Shown: positions 32,487 through 43,560 of the stretch, piece after piece | How the letters are laid out: every line of letters begins with the position of its first letter | Numbering within the stretch: position 1 is the first letter of the stretch | Origin: Terebella lapidaria | Lineage: Eukaryota > Annelida > Polychaeta > Terebellida > Terebellidae | Length of the DNA: 64,000 bases | Assembly (NCBI GenBank): GCA_949152475.1 | Contig: OX424568.1 | Location: forward strand, 13,491,667-13,555,666 | Direction of reading: 5' to 3' | Translations under genes and position numbers: made by a program | Notes under the pieces: generated by a model | What the model saw: the letters and a program-made list of their open reading frames with translations, nothing else | Databases searched by the model: none | Told to the model about the DNA's origin: nothing

Positions 32487-33094
32487 GAACGTTTCATAAT
32501 CTAACTGGAATATTTTTTTTTAGTGATTGTCTCCATCTGCTTGATACTGAAAAATTTAAAAGAAATGGTGCGGTACTACTGCAGGACCGGACCAAAGCAT
32601 CTATCCATGGGCCGTTTTAATCGTATTTCAGTATGTGGCCTCCTGGTGGAGGCGACAATCATACGAATAATAACAATGGTAATAATAATTATTATTATAG
32701 GGCATCCATTGTTCAAGTCACGGACATCATTGCGATTATTTGCCCTTCAAATTACACGAATCTATTACCACTGTGGCAAAATCGAGATAAGACACGTAGA
32801 AATTTTGAAGCTAAACAAACATTCCGCCATCGCGACACGGATATACATGTAAGCTTCCAGAATGTGTAATAGAGACAACTGACCGTCGGCACATCCTTGT
32901 CTCTGTTCATTTAAGTGGAAATGAATATTATTACATATTCATATATATTCCAAGCGAGTCATCAATCATAAACAGAAGAGAAATTGGTCTCAGAAAAACA
33001 ACATTAATTATGGGAAAGAACTTACAAAAAGCATGGGCAACGAGACAATCAGAGATTGCAGACCCTCACACCTCCAGATTGAGTTATTAAATTT

Positions 33095-33250
33095 GAAGCT
33101 GATGACCTTTACAATTTCGACCTGGGCGATAAATGAGGGTCGTACGCCCTCTGGTCATATATCAAATGGTGGGGAGTTGGCTGACCTTTACATTTCTGAC
33201 CTGGGTGATAAATGAGGATCGCACGATCCTTGGTCATATATCAAATGGTT
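33095..33250. repeat. ~78-bp tandem duplication
   Basis: Two head-to-tail copies of a unit with TGACCTTTACA, GACCTGGGCGATAAATGAGG and TGGTCATATATCAAATGG. Related degenerate copies lie near 33,770-33,850 and 34,090-34,160 (TCGGGCGATAATGGG, CCATCGGTC), so this is an older dispersed repeat. No gene is supported between 32.5 and 34.5 kb. Confidence 0.8.
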
Positions 33251-34554
33251 GGGATGTAAGTATCAATCTATTACCACCAATACAGCCAAATTTTGATGAT
33301 TCCAATAACAAACATAAAATACAACACTTTGCAATAGGAACAAAACCCAACCAATTACTTTATCAAAAGACACACTGGCGTCATCAGGGGCAGACAGTGT
33401 GGTAAATGTAGTTGTTTCTACTGTACACCTGATGGAATTAGTATACAACTGCCCAACAACTCATGAAAATAATTTAGAAATCCGAAACAAACCCCATGGA
33501 ATAGATTTATGACAAGTACATAAGTTGGCCATAGATAGGAATTAATTACGAGAATCGTGGGATAAATAAAATTAGAGTACTTGCGTTTTTTCTATCTTGA
33601 CCGTATTCTCGACCACACCTGAATTCTTGATACTGAACTCCCAAATCTCGCAAGCTCTCTCAGATATAAAATTATACTGCATACTTTATGTCCAATATTT
33701 GATTGAATATCGCCAGTGGTTTCGGAATTACTACCACTTGAGATATTACGAATCGGTAAATTCAGCTGATGATCCTTACATTTTCGGTCATGAGCGATAA
33801 TGGGGAGTTTCGATCGTACGACCATCGGTCATGCAATAGATCATGGGGACTGGCCCAAAGAAAAATACAAAATTATTAGTAAAAATTATTCATGAATATA
33901 AGTGGAGTTATCGCAGCTCTTCGATTTTGACCTTTTCTGTTATCTTGAACTTGTCGTTTGATATTGAGCTGTGAATTTTCACAGCATTGTTCCTATTATC
34001 AAGTCCCATCTCTTGCACAAAAAGGGGTTAAAAAGATTGAAAGCTGGCTTCACAATAGGGTCTTGAATATCTGAACATTCGAAAGTCGTAACCCCCAAGT
34101 TTTCGACCTCGGGCGATAATGGGAGTGTTGGTCTTAGAACCATCGGTCGTACACCGTACGGGATTGAACAAAGAGAAATACAAGATTAGTTGGAAAAATT
34201 GTTATTGATTAGAACCGTTATAGCCAATTATGTGATTTTCACTTTTTCGGTTGCCATGCAATCTTATTAGATTTTGACAAAACTTGAGGAGAACCGAGCC
34301 ACTGTCATACTGCTCCATCTCTATAAGTTTTGAGTCCATAGGACCATTCATTGTCGAGTTATGCAAGCGGACAGACAGATATATAGACAAACAGGGAGAC
34401 AGATCCAAATGTAATACTCTCTCTCCCTATCGGGTCGAGGGTAAAGATAACGGATTGGTATGTGTGTTTTTCCTCACAAAACATACATTCAAGTTGAAAG
34501 AAATTAGCTCAAAGGCTGAAACAGGTCACCGGACAAAATATGTTTTATATTTTA

Positions 34555-35630
34555 GATATTAGCCATTTTGTCCCGAGACCTTGAAAATAAGGTCACTGGT
34601 CAACGCAACGCCATGAGAATATCTAGCAAACATGTGAATCATTCCCCATATCTCCACAATTGATTGCTAACCTGTAACTTCAATAACATGTAAGATAAAA
34701 CAGCAATTTTGTTCTATGACCTTGAATACAAGGTCGAAGTTCAAAATAAAGGTCATCAAAATATCATTCCCTTTATGTGCACAATTGTTTCCTAAGCTGT
34801 AAAGTGTAGATGAGATATTAGCCATTTTGTGCCCTGACCTTGAAAATGCGGTCAAAGGTCAAATTCAAGGTCATCAGAATATCCAGCATATATCATTTTC
34901 TATATGTCCATAATTTGTTCCCAAGCTATAAAGTCGATAAGAAGCGAGATATTAGCCATCTTGTCCTGTGACTTTGAAAATGAGGTCATAGGTCGAAATC
35001 AAGGCCACGCCAATAGTCAGCATATATCATTTTCTATATGTTCTCAATTGATTCCTAAGCTGTAAAAGTGATGATAAATGAGATATTAGCCATTTTGTCA
35101 TGTGGCCTTGAGAATGAGGTCAAAGATCAAATTCGAGGTCATGACAATAATCTGTATATATCATTTCCCATGTGTTCATAATTGATCAACAAGCTGAAAC
35201 GTCGATATTAAGCGAGATATTAGCCATTTGGTCCTGTGACCTTGAAAATAAGTTCGAAGGTCAAATTCAAAATCATGACAATATTCAGCATATATCATTT
35301 CCTAATGTTCACAATCGATTCCTAAGCTGTAGAGTCAATAATAAGCGATATATTAGCCATTTTGTCCTATGACCTTGAAAATGAGGTCAACGGTCAAGTT
35401 CAAGGTCATGACAATATTCAGCATATATCATTTCCTAATGTTCACGATCGATTCCTAAGCTGTAAGTCGATAATAAGCGAGATATTAGCCATATTGTCCT
35501 ATGACCTTGAAAATGAGGTGTAAGGTCAAATTCAAGGTCACGACAATATTCAGCATATATCATTTCCTATATGTTCACAATTGATTTCTAATATCTAATC
35601 TCAACATTAAGTGAGATATTTGGAAAGATG
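34555..35630. repeat. ~133-bp tandem array rich in nuclear-receptor half-sites
   Basis: Eight units plus a partial one, with GATATTAGCCATTTTGTCC starts at about 34,555, 34,694 (degenerate), 34,814, 34,948, 35,082, 35,216, 35,349, 35,481 and 35,614. Spacing is 132-134 bp in the regular part. The consensus carries TGACCTTGA, then AGGTCAAAGGTCA (a DR1 arrangement), then TTCAAGGTCA (extended half-site of the SF-1/ERR type). Individual units have drifted. AGGTCA-rich satellites are widespread in aquatic invertebrates, so binding in vivo is not implied. Confidence 0.9.
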
Positions 35631-35959
35631 TGTCCCAATATAGAGCATAGGACAATTTATCATGGGAAAGTCCCATTTGGGCCGAGTTTGGAACAAAATG
35701 GCCCACTTCGAGTGATTCAAGGGTAACGAAACTTATACACGTTACAGGAGCACATATAAGGAGTGAAATGGTTACTGAGCATTTTTCGTCAAAAATGGCG
35801 AAAATAAAAAAATAATACCTCCCTGTCAAATTATTTTTGATCAAAATTTCAGAAAGGTTCGACTGTAAACATGAAGACGGGCGACGGACACAACGCCATG
35901 CGAATAGGTTATCGGACCAAAGGTACGGTAACCTAAAAATGTCATTTAGATCTAAGTCT
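35631..35959. other. Spacer ending in the window-edge repeat family
   Basis: No gene is seen. Positions 35,874-35,936 are the second copy of the dispersed repeat found at 1-62. Confidence 0.7.
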
Positions 35960-36101
35960 ATTAACACGGTCCTGAATTTCGCTGAGCGAGATTGAGGTGA
36001 CCGCCAGTCATGAATCTTTGTGATGTTACCGTTGCCATGGATTATGCGTGATGAAGAATGTTCTCAGCCGTAGATGTTCAGGCATGGGCTTATCTATTAC
36101 G

Positions 36102-36641
36102 TATGGTGTACGACTGCGGCCATTTTTGGATCGCGTGTTTTTCACCTTAGAAAGTAGGGCGAGAACGCGAAAGTACGAAGCGAAAAGACGAAACTGAACC
36201 TCCGTCGTGAACTGAATGCTGTATATCTGACGATCGCTTTACATTGAAAATAGAGGGAAATTTCACATGGGTATATACTAATATAAATAATACAATTTTA
36301 ATCCGTCTATCAGTACCTCTGCACCTCCCCCCCCCCCCCCCCCTAAACACACACACACACACACTCCTCGCCCACCCCATTCATAAAAAACATACCATGA
36401 TTGGTCAGAGTTACTACTGTCACGTGGGATATCTGCGTAATACTGCGCATGCGCACATATAATATGGTAATTACTTGCGAAATGACGAAAACAAGAAGCG
36501 AAATAACGAATTTACGAAGTGAAATATCGAAATTTAAATCTCGACTTTTCGCTTCGTCTTTTCACTTCGTGTTTTCGCGTTCTCGCCCATTTTTATAGGC
36601 GAAAACACAAGATCCAAAAATGGCCGCCGTTGTACACCATA
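36102..36641. mobile_element. MITE with long TIRs, inserted in copy B
   Basis: Ends TATGGTGTAC...GTACACCATA are perfectly inverted, and similarity continues inward for about 90 bp (CGGCCATTTTTGGATC, GGGCGAGAACGCGAAA, CGAAGCGAAAAGACGAA). Flanks repeat ATTACG (up to ATTACGTAT) on both sides, at 36,096 and 36,642. Copy A at about 21,335-21,350 reads straight through the site, an empty-site confirmation. The interior includes a poly-C and (CA)n run at about 36,327-36,364. There is no coding capacity; Mutator- or hAT-type ancestry is possible. A related fragment is at 41,893-42,030. Confidence 0.88.
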
Positions 36642-39427
36642 ATTACGTATATGGAGTGCTCAGGCATGGCTGCTAGAGAAAAAAGTTCTAGTTTTTAAAA
36701 CCGGTACGATCGATGGGCCCTAGCGCATGACATATTAGCATGATTTATGTATTCAGCGCGTCGCCATTTCATCGAAACTTGGGGGAATTTTATCGTCATT
36801 GCCCTTATTGGCCAGCGCATCGCGCTGGTCTTCTAAGTTTGCCTAAAATGAGACCCACGGAGGGTAGATATGAGTGGGCCCGGTCCTGCTCATGCTGCTA
36901 TCCTTTGTTAAATACAATAATCTCAACAAAAGGATCACATCACTTTCAAAAATAATATTTCTGATTGTTTCCATGAGGTTTTACATTTTAATCTTGTGAA
37001 TAAACGCAAATACTGTGAGAGCTTTGCGATATTTGTTGATTTACCGTAATACCTACGCATACAGTAGCGCAACAAAAATATTGAGCTAAATTTCTGATGT
37101 TGACAGAACAATTACGAAAGTTCAAGATATAAAGTTCAAGATATGAAAGTGATAAAATGTGATGACAATTGCTTTTTTTAACATCAAAATAGACGCATAA
37201 ACTATCAATTTGATCCAAAACATTGGGCAACATTAAAACCATTGAATGTCTGTGCTCGGATATACATCGATAGATGTGTTCTTCTTTGTTTATTATATGG
37301 AGAATAATGACCAATATAATCCAATAAATTAAGGTTATTAATCACATAAACTTTCCATCCCAACATATTTCCGCTGGCCACAAAAATAATTCTCTCCACT
37401 GTAGGTTACTTATTGATATATCTATGCTTGCGCTCGTCATGCCTATTCGCTATTCAGTAATTCCAGTCAAACTAATCGATTTTACCTGGTTGTAAACGAC
37501 GACGTTCGCACATTTAGTATGTGGTAGCGACTTGGATGAGCCGCTATAGGGTACCGTTATAAAGTCATTTTAGCCCCATCCAATTTGCACATTGTTGACA
37601 TGCGAAAACCATGGTCAAATGTTATATACAACGATGCAATGTATTAGTCAAGATCAACACACTTGTTGCGAGTATTTTGTGTCAATGAATTGATTTCAAC
37701 TGACATGTTTGTCTCGATTTCGCAACGAAATTGTGGCATTGATTGGCATTTACTCTGCAGTTGCACACGTAACTCAAGAACTTACGACGGTTCGAGTGTG
37801 ACACTTTATACAACGCATAATGTATACTGTGGTAGGTTGGAGCCATAATATCTGATGCTTCAAGGTGGTCCACACCTTAGCTTTTTAAGCGATGTTAGAT
37901 CATACTTCCCTGCAAATGTACATGTGTGTTCACAGTACATGTAAGTTGGTGACACGTGTAAGTACCGAAGCATACAATGAGTTATAGAAACTCACTATTT
38001 CACAGTATTTTTAGCTCTTAGCATGGTCTTGTTTAACTTGATATCATGGTCATACTTTTCAAAACTCTGGGCACGCCATAACTGTTCAAGTTAGTAATTT
38101 GCCAAGCCAGTGTGACGAGGTCCTCCAATCAAATGAGCAATTCTTGTCCCGAATGTGACATCCATTGTAATATAATAAATAACATAGTAATACATATGGC
38201 CACAACATCATAACAGGCATTGTTTATTACTATTACACGTATATGTATGAATTTGATAGCATTATCTTATCATACGATGAGAGAGTTAACATTTGTCTAT
38301 TTGATTGTTTCTTCAAAAAAATTGTAATCACTTTATATCCATGAAATTTATGTTGAATTGTTTGATGTTTTGAACCGCAAACAAACAGGTTTCCAGTGAG
38401 GGACAAATACCAAACAAGGTATCCGCTCCCATGAAAGAACTTTGCATTGAAGAGTATTTCTGTAGATTACAAATTATGATTATGAACATTTAGTTATCGT
38501 TTTATATATCGCTTTCGAGGATGAGTGTGCCGTTTAGCTTAGTGGGAGAAATGCATCGTATATCTCGACTGGTGTTGGTGATTGAATACACCTTTTAGAA
38601 ACAATAGCCATGTAGCCCAAGTCTCTCCTGAGCAGTAAATGTAACAAGCAGGGCAATCTAATTTCAAGACTGCTTGTATCGATGCAACGTACACTTCTAT
38701 CATAACGTGTCATAGATATAATTCACCAGCCTTCATTTCAGTTCATAATTGATGTTCATAATTGATGTCCATCCTGATATTCACTGGAATCTAGATATTT
38801 TGTTTTGAAAATGTTATCCATACATCCATGCATCACTATGCTCCACACTTTTAATATAGATACCATCATATTATATTCTTTTTCCTAATAAATGGGTTTG
38901 AAAATGTTCAGTTATTATTGGTAGGTGGGTATGCATGTAACCGGGAGCATTATGATGTTGGTTGTAATCGTGTACACGCTGAGATTTGTAAATTTATTAT
39001 AATGTCACTTTTGCTGTTTGCTCGTCATCAAGAATGTATTCAAAACTTTGAAGATAAATTTTACTTGAAGTGAGCCGATTTTAAGCAATCATATATCCAT
39101 ATGCAACATATACCCAATTGTGAAATGTCTACACAATTATCAAGCCTAGAAATTTCAACAGTATTGCCGGTAACCGATTGGACCCACAGTGAACACTCTA
39201 GAGGTCCTAATTTCCATTCCTGTTCATGAAAACAACAAAACCTCCACCTGTACATGCCTGTACATGAGCCAGCTAGAGTCGACGAACCCTCAACGCGGGT
39301 GAAAAAAATTTATATGTGACATAGAACAGAAAATATAACATGAATATGTGTGCATCAATAATACTATGTCCAAAAAAATTGTTTACCACGAAACATGTCA
39401 TTACTTGTTGGGAATGGCACTGACAAG

Positions 39428-39515
39428 CCCGCCCATCCACACCATATATGGTAATGTTTCTGCATGTTTATAGCTGGTTCCCAAGAGTATATGCACCGAG
39501 GAATGGATCTCATTG
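39428..39515 (+). promoter_or_regulatory. Candidate core promoter, gene B (GC box, CArG box, TATA-like)
   Basis: CCCGCCC at 39,428-39,434, CCATATATGG at 39,442-39,451 and TTTATAG at 39,467-39,473, with 7- and 15-bp gaps exactly as in copy A. The ATG lies 275 bp after the CArG box, against 267 bp in A. The following GCTGGTTCCCAAGAGTATAT is unchanged between copies. This conservation against a diverged background supports function. Confidence 0.6.
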
Positions 39516-39725
39516 GCCATCACCGTGTCTCTGCTGATACCAGGTGAAAAAGCAATAAAGAATGGTTTTCTGGAAGTGGAATCATGCCAAATAGTTCAGG
39601 ATAAAGCCTAATCCGTCCGAGCTTTTGCGCAGTTCGCAGCGCTTGGGTCCACCGTGGATTGACGCTTCCAATTCCATAGAAAACATAAGAAGTTCGTGAT
39701 ATTTTAGCTGACATCACAATTGAAA

Positions 39726-40248
39726 ATGGAGGAAGGAAACATTAGCTCTACTCAGAGCAAGAAATCAACTACCAAAAACAAGTAAATATCACGTGGCCTG
39801 CAAGTTATTACATATAATGTGTCACATTAATGCTATCGACATGACTTTTCCAGAAATTTCCTGAAAGTTAATTTCATTTTAACGGATTTGAGAAAAAAAT
39901 AATTCAACATCGAATTCATGAACTATTATTATTACAGGGATGACACAAAACCAACATCAGAACAGCAGCAAAACAAGGACGCGGATACTACCCAAAACAC
40001 GTAAATATCACTTTCCATATAATATACATAAGAAAATAAAAACACGTGTCAAAAAGCGTTGAAAACATATTATAGTATGGTCACCATATTTTTGCCTTGT
40101 GCTTTTTAAAATCTCAAATCTAACATATTTGATGTGTGAAAAACTTATAGCTTAATAATTTTATCACGAATCTGTAAACTGTTATCAAAATTGCAGTGGA
40201 AGTGAGGAAGAAACAGGGAAAAAGTCGCAACGGAAACGTCCAGATTGA
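39726..40248 (+). CDS. Candidate three-exon microprotein gene, paralogue B
   Basis: Exons 39,726-39,781, 39,938-40,000 and 40,197-40,248 (coding part), introns of 156 and 196 bp, phase 2 at both junctions, donors GTAAAT, acceptors TTATTACAG and AAATTGCAG. The product is 56 residues, beginning MEEGNISSTQSKKSTTKN and ending GKKSQRKRPD. It is more basic than paralogue A, and the Lys/Arg-rich end could act as a nuclear localisation signal. An in-frame stop lies a few codons before the ATG, fixing the start. Exon 3 differs from A by compensating codon-sized length changes, keeping the frame. No family is recognised. Alternatives are a spliced non-coding RNA or a decaying duplicate. Confidence 0.5.
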
Positions 40249-40689
40249 TCGTGCTCAAGAGAATGGCGAGAAAGCAGACCTACAACACCACAATATACAG
40301 GAATAGACAATACATATTGACATAAAATGAAAATTGCAAAAGGATACATATCTTTACAACTCTCTGTTATTATCAATGATATTCGGGATTCAATAACAAA
40401 TCCAAATTACAAAAGCATATCAAAACAGACTTTTAAGGTAAAAATTATTTGTTTCAATATTCAGTTCAATCCAGTCGCGAAGATGTTACCTTCAGCCGTG
40501 ATCGGTACATTATTTAAGGATAATGTATAAATTTGGAGTAATTGTTGCACAGTAAATTTCGAGGGCAAGGTGATAATGTCCCGAGACGCCGAAGGCATTA
40601 TGACCTGTGACGAGAAGTTTACTAGTATTTTGCAGACAATTATGACAGATTTATACATTATTTCTATTTTAAGATGGTAAATGATTGTG

Positions 40690-41400
40690 AGGGAATAAAC
40701 TTACACGCGTTTGATGCGGTCGCTCCTAGAAACGTAAATCTGATATTGCACGCTATATAAAATGACATGGCACCTTTTGAAATGACTGATAGATGAGAGC
40801 GCTGTGACGTCACCATGTTAGAATACATTATATTGTATAACGACAGTTTATTGTAACTTTTGGCGATTATTCAGAAGTAAGATAACATGGTCCAATTTTA
40901 AGTTAACATATGGTTGACATGTATGTGTAATCCAGATTTTTTCTTAAAATGTTATGACGTCATGATTTTGGGGTTCCTCAAGACAAGAACTTCCATAGAT
41001 ATCCCATAATAACACTAGATGGGACATGACCATCATTAAACAAAAATGAACAAACGTGAAAGTAGCGCCATATTTGTTTGGTGGCACTTTCTCAGCATTG
41101 TACTTCAATTTTGACGTTTTATATTCACGTAAGTTGTACGTTTTTGTTTCTGTCATGTATGACTCATAATAGCAATTGCCACCAAAACATGGCGGGAAAT
41201 TATAATTCTCGCCGATTGATGACGTCAGTCCTATCTGGCTTTCTTTCTATATCTATGAGAACTTCACTATAAAGCTTGTGAACTGGAAAAAAAACGTCAA
41301 ACACGACGTTCTAAAAATAGCTAATCTCACCTAATTTTCATAGGGACGTATAAGTATCTGGAATTCTTTATTGTTTGTATTTGACACCTTTCATATCACA
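40690..41400. repeat. B-only segment with inverted repeats and three CRE palindromes
   Basis: This stretch has no counterpart in copy A. Degenerate inverted arms pair about 40,985-41,090 (CATAGATATCCCATAA, CGCCATATTTGTTTGGTGGC) with 41,165-41,275 (GCCACCAAAACATGGCGGG, TATATCTATGAGAACTTC). Perfect TGACGTCA occurs at 40,805, 40,955 and 41,220. It looks like a non-autonomous DNA element inserted in the 3' part of gene B; its ends are not precisely defined. Confidence 0.5.
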
Positions 41401-41742
41401 ACACAAAATGTTAACATAACAATAGCAAAGTGACCAACACCTAAATTAATAGTAAATCATGATTTTGGTGGAAAAAAGCTGTGTTTGGTTCAGTTAAGTT
41501 ATACTGATACTCACCACGCTAATTCGAGAGTTTGTTACTGAAACGTATTTTCAGCTGTGTTGTCTAAAAAGTTTCAACCGTCAATCATATCAATTGCATA
41601 ATTATTTGATACCAAAATTCAGGATATTGATAGTATACACACCCAAGTGTTATATTCAAGTGTTATAAAACACAGGCATTGTTACATTCAGAGGTTCTAA
41701 ACTGGACCAGAAACGCTCAATGATTCCTGTCGATAGTTCTCC

Positions 41743-41748
41743 AATAAA
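41743..41748 (+). terminator. Candidate poly(A) signal, gene B
   Basis: AATAAA followed by CTCTGTGTGTTGTGTTTATT, a GU-rich downstream element. It aligns with the gene A signal at 27,982 (both preceded by CC and by an ACTGGACCAG block). The implied 3' untranslated region is about 1.5 kb, longer than in A because of the inserted segment at 40.7-41.4 kb. Confidence 0.5.
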
Positions 41749-41892
41749 GTATACAGCTCTCTGTGTGTTGTGTTTATTCAGTGGAAATAAAAATGTTCCT
41801 CACCGATTTTGAGTATTGCGATTATACTTGATAAAAAAATAACATGATAACTATATTTTCATTCAGATTATTTCACATCTCCATCACGTTTC

Positions 41893-42030
41893 TACGATGT
41901 GCGACGGCGGCCATTTTCGGACCTCGTGTTTTCGCCTAAAAAAATGGGCGAGAACGCGAAAACACGAAGCGAAAAAACGAAAACACGATGCGAAAAGACG
42001 AGACTCAGTTTCCTGTTTTCGCTTCGTAAT
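41893..42030. mobile_element. Fragment of the same MITE family as 36,102-36,641
   Basis: GCGGCCATTTTCGGACCTCG, GGGCGAGAACGCGAAAACAC and CGAAGCGAAAA repeat the terminus of the complete copy. Only a shortened element remains, with a small inverted GTTTTCGCTTCGT near its right side. Confidence 0.8.
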
Positions 42031-42039
42031 AACGTTAAG

Positions 42040-43560
42040 GAACTGTGAAAATCCATTTCATATTTGGTGTCAATAGGCGAAATATCTGTCGCATTATGAC
42101 ACAGGTGCATGTCTCATAACGTCCCCGAAATGTCAGTTACGAAATATCGAGCTTGATATGTATTTGGAATACAATAAACGGTGAAAATTATGATTTAACC
42201 TAGTGTGAAAATCTCGAGGAATCTCATAAAATCGTCGCAAAAAAGAGATTAAGTGGTACAATATGTGCGGCATTAGGACACTGGCACATATCTCATAACG
42301 TCCCCAAAAAGGCGATTGACGAGAAACCGTCAAGGATCCTTTATACTAAACGATCCTTGATACCGTGTTCAAGATCAGGAATAGTGGTAACATTACGACC
42401 TATATATTTTAAAGTTCACATAGGCCTACCTTTATATGCGTAGTTGAGCGAGACAGAAAGCTATCATGCTGTCACTCTATACAGTCCACTTGGGGAGTCA
42501 AATGGCGATTTCCTACCAAGTTTCATAATTTTGGCTAAAAAACTAAAATGAGTTGGCAATCTATTGCACTGTCAATTTTAGCCCCATAACATAATTTCTG
42601 GGTCTGTACAACATTTTGTGCATTCGCTTGCTGTTTTTGGGGTGTAATCTTTTGAGATTAGCCCAGTTGGACAGGATACATCCCACTGTCTTCTCGTCCA
42701 AAGAAACAACTATATCAGATGAATGTAAACACGAATCATTCCCCGCATTAAAAAAAAACCCTCGAGATCCTGTATTAGGATCAAATCTAATATGACCGAT
42801 AGAAATCCGAAATTTGGTAGAGAACTGAAGCTTGACTCCCGAGAGAATTATGTCGAGTTATATACACGAAAATATATTAGTAATCAAAATAATACATGCA
42901 AAACAAATTCAGAGTGTTATGTCGAAAAAAAAAACAGGGAATTTAATATAATCAATGAACGGGAGTGAAATGATTAGGCACACTTACAATTCACGGAAAA
43001 TTCAATTTTTATATGCAGTGTCAATTTTGGTACAATATTATGTCGCATTATGATACTTGTGTATTCCTCATAACGTCACAGAAATGTCAGGTATGAGACA
43101 TCGAGCTCGATGCCCTATCCTTAAACATATGGTCATAAATGTGAGCCATTTTAGCAACGTAACTGGCATCGAATAACAAGTTTCGTAATAAAGTTTTCGT
43201 CATTTTACTATAATAGACACTATCTAACTGAATATCGACGGTGTAGGGATAATTAATGACTATTTATTCGACAGAATGATATGCAAATTGCAGCCTCAAA
43301 AGCAATAAGACTCTATGCAATATCTTACAAAAAATAATAATCTGAGAGTATTCGAGATGAATTAAACTATGCAAAGAAGAATGTGATTTCGTTAACATCG
43401 AGAATTCGTTAACATGAATAATAGTTGGAATTTACATTTGGATATCGTCGAATGGTATATATAGAGAGCTACAGCCTATTTGTGGACTAGTATGACTGAA
43501 ACTAGAAATGTTAGTAGTACCTTCGTCCGCCAAATGTTTGAGACAATAATATCGATCAAT
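42040..43560. repeat. Dispersed CTCATAACGT repeats, no gene seen
   Basis: Segments with a GCATTATGACAC-like word followed by TCTCATAACGT occur near 42,091, 42,267 and 43,041, and near 29,541 in copy A. The last two pairs are the trailing end of the segmental duplication; the others show the unit is itself repeated. AT-rich, no supported frame. Confidence 0.6.

Larger units (their letters stand above)
35960..43100 (+). repeat. Segmental duplication copy B
   Basis: Collinear partner of 20,870-29,590. It lacks the SINE and the nested tandem duplications of copy A, and carries two things A lacks: the MITE at 36,102-36,641 and an inverted-repeat segment at about 40,700-41,400. It holds the second candidate microprotein gene. 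Copy B's left edge may once have reached about 32,925, where a short match to 20,870-20,985 survives; the 33.0-35.95 kb repeats would then be later insertions or expansions. Confidence 0.8.

Noticed and set aside
32147-32497. 116-codon minus-strand frame over the E2F island
   Set aside because: Unrecognised, overlaps the plus-strand frame and places the E2F site inside coding sequence; retained only as an alternative in the feature note.
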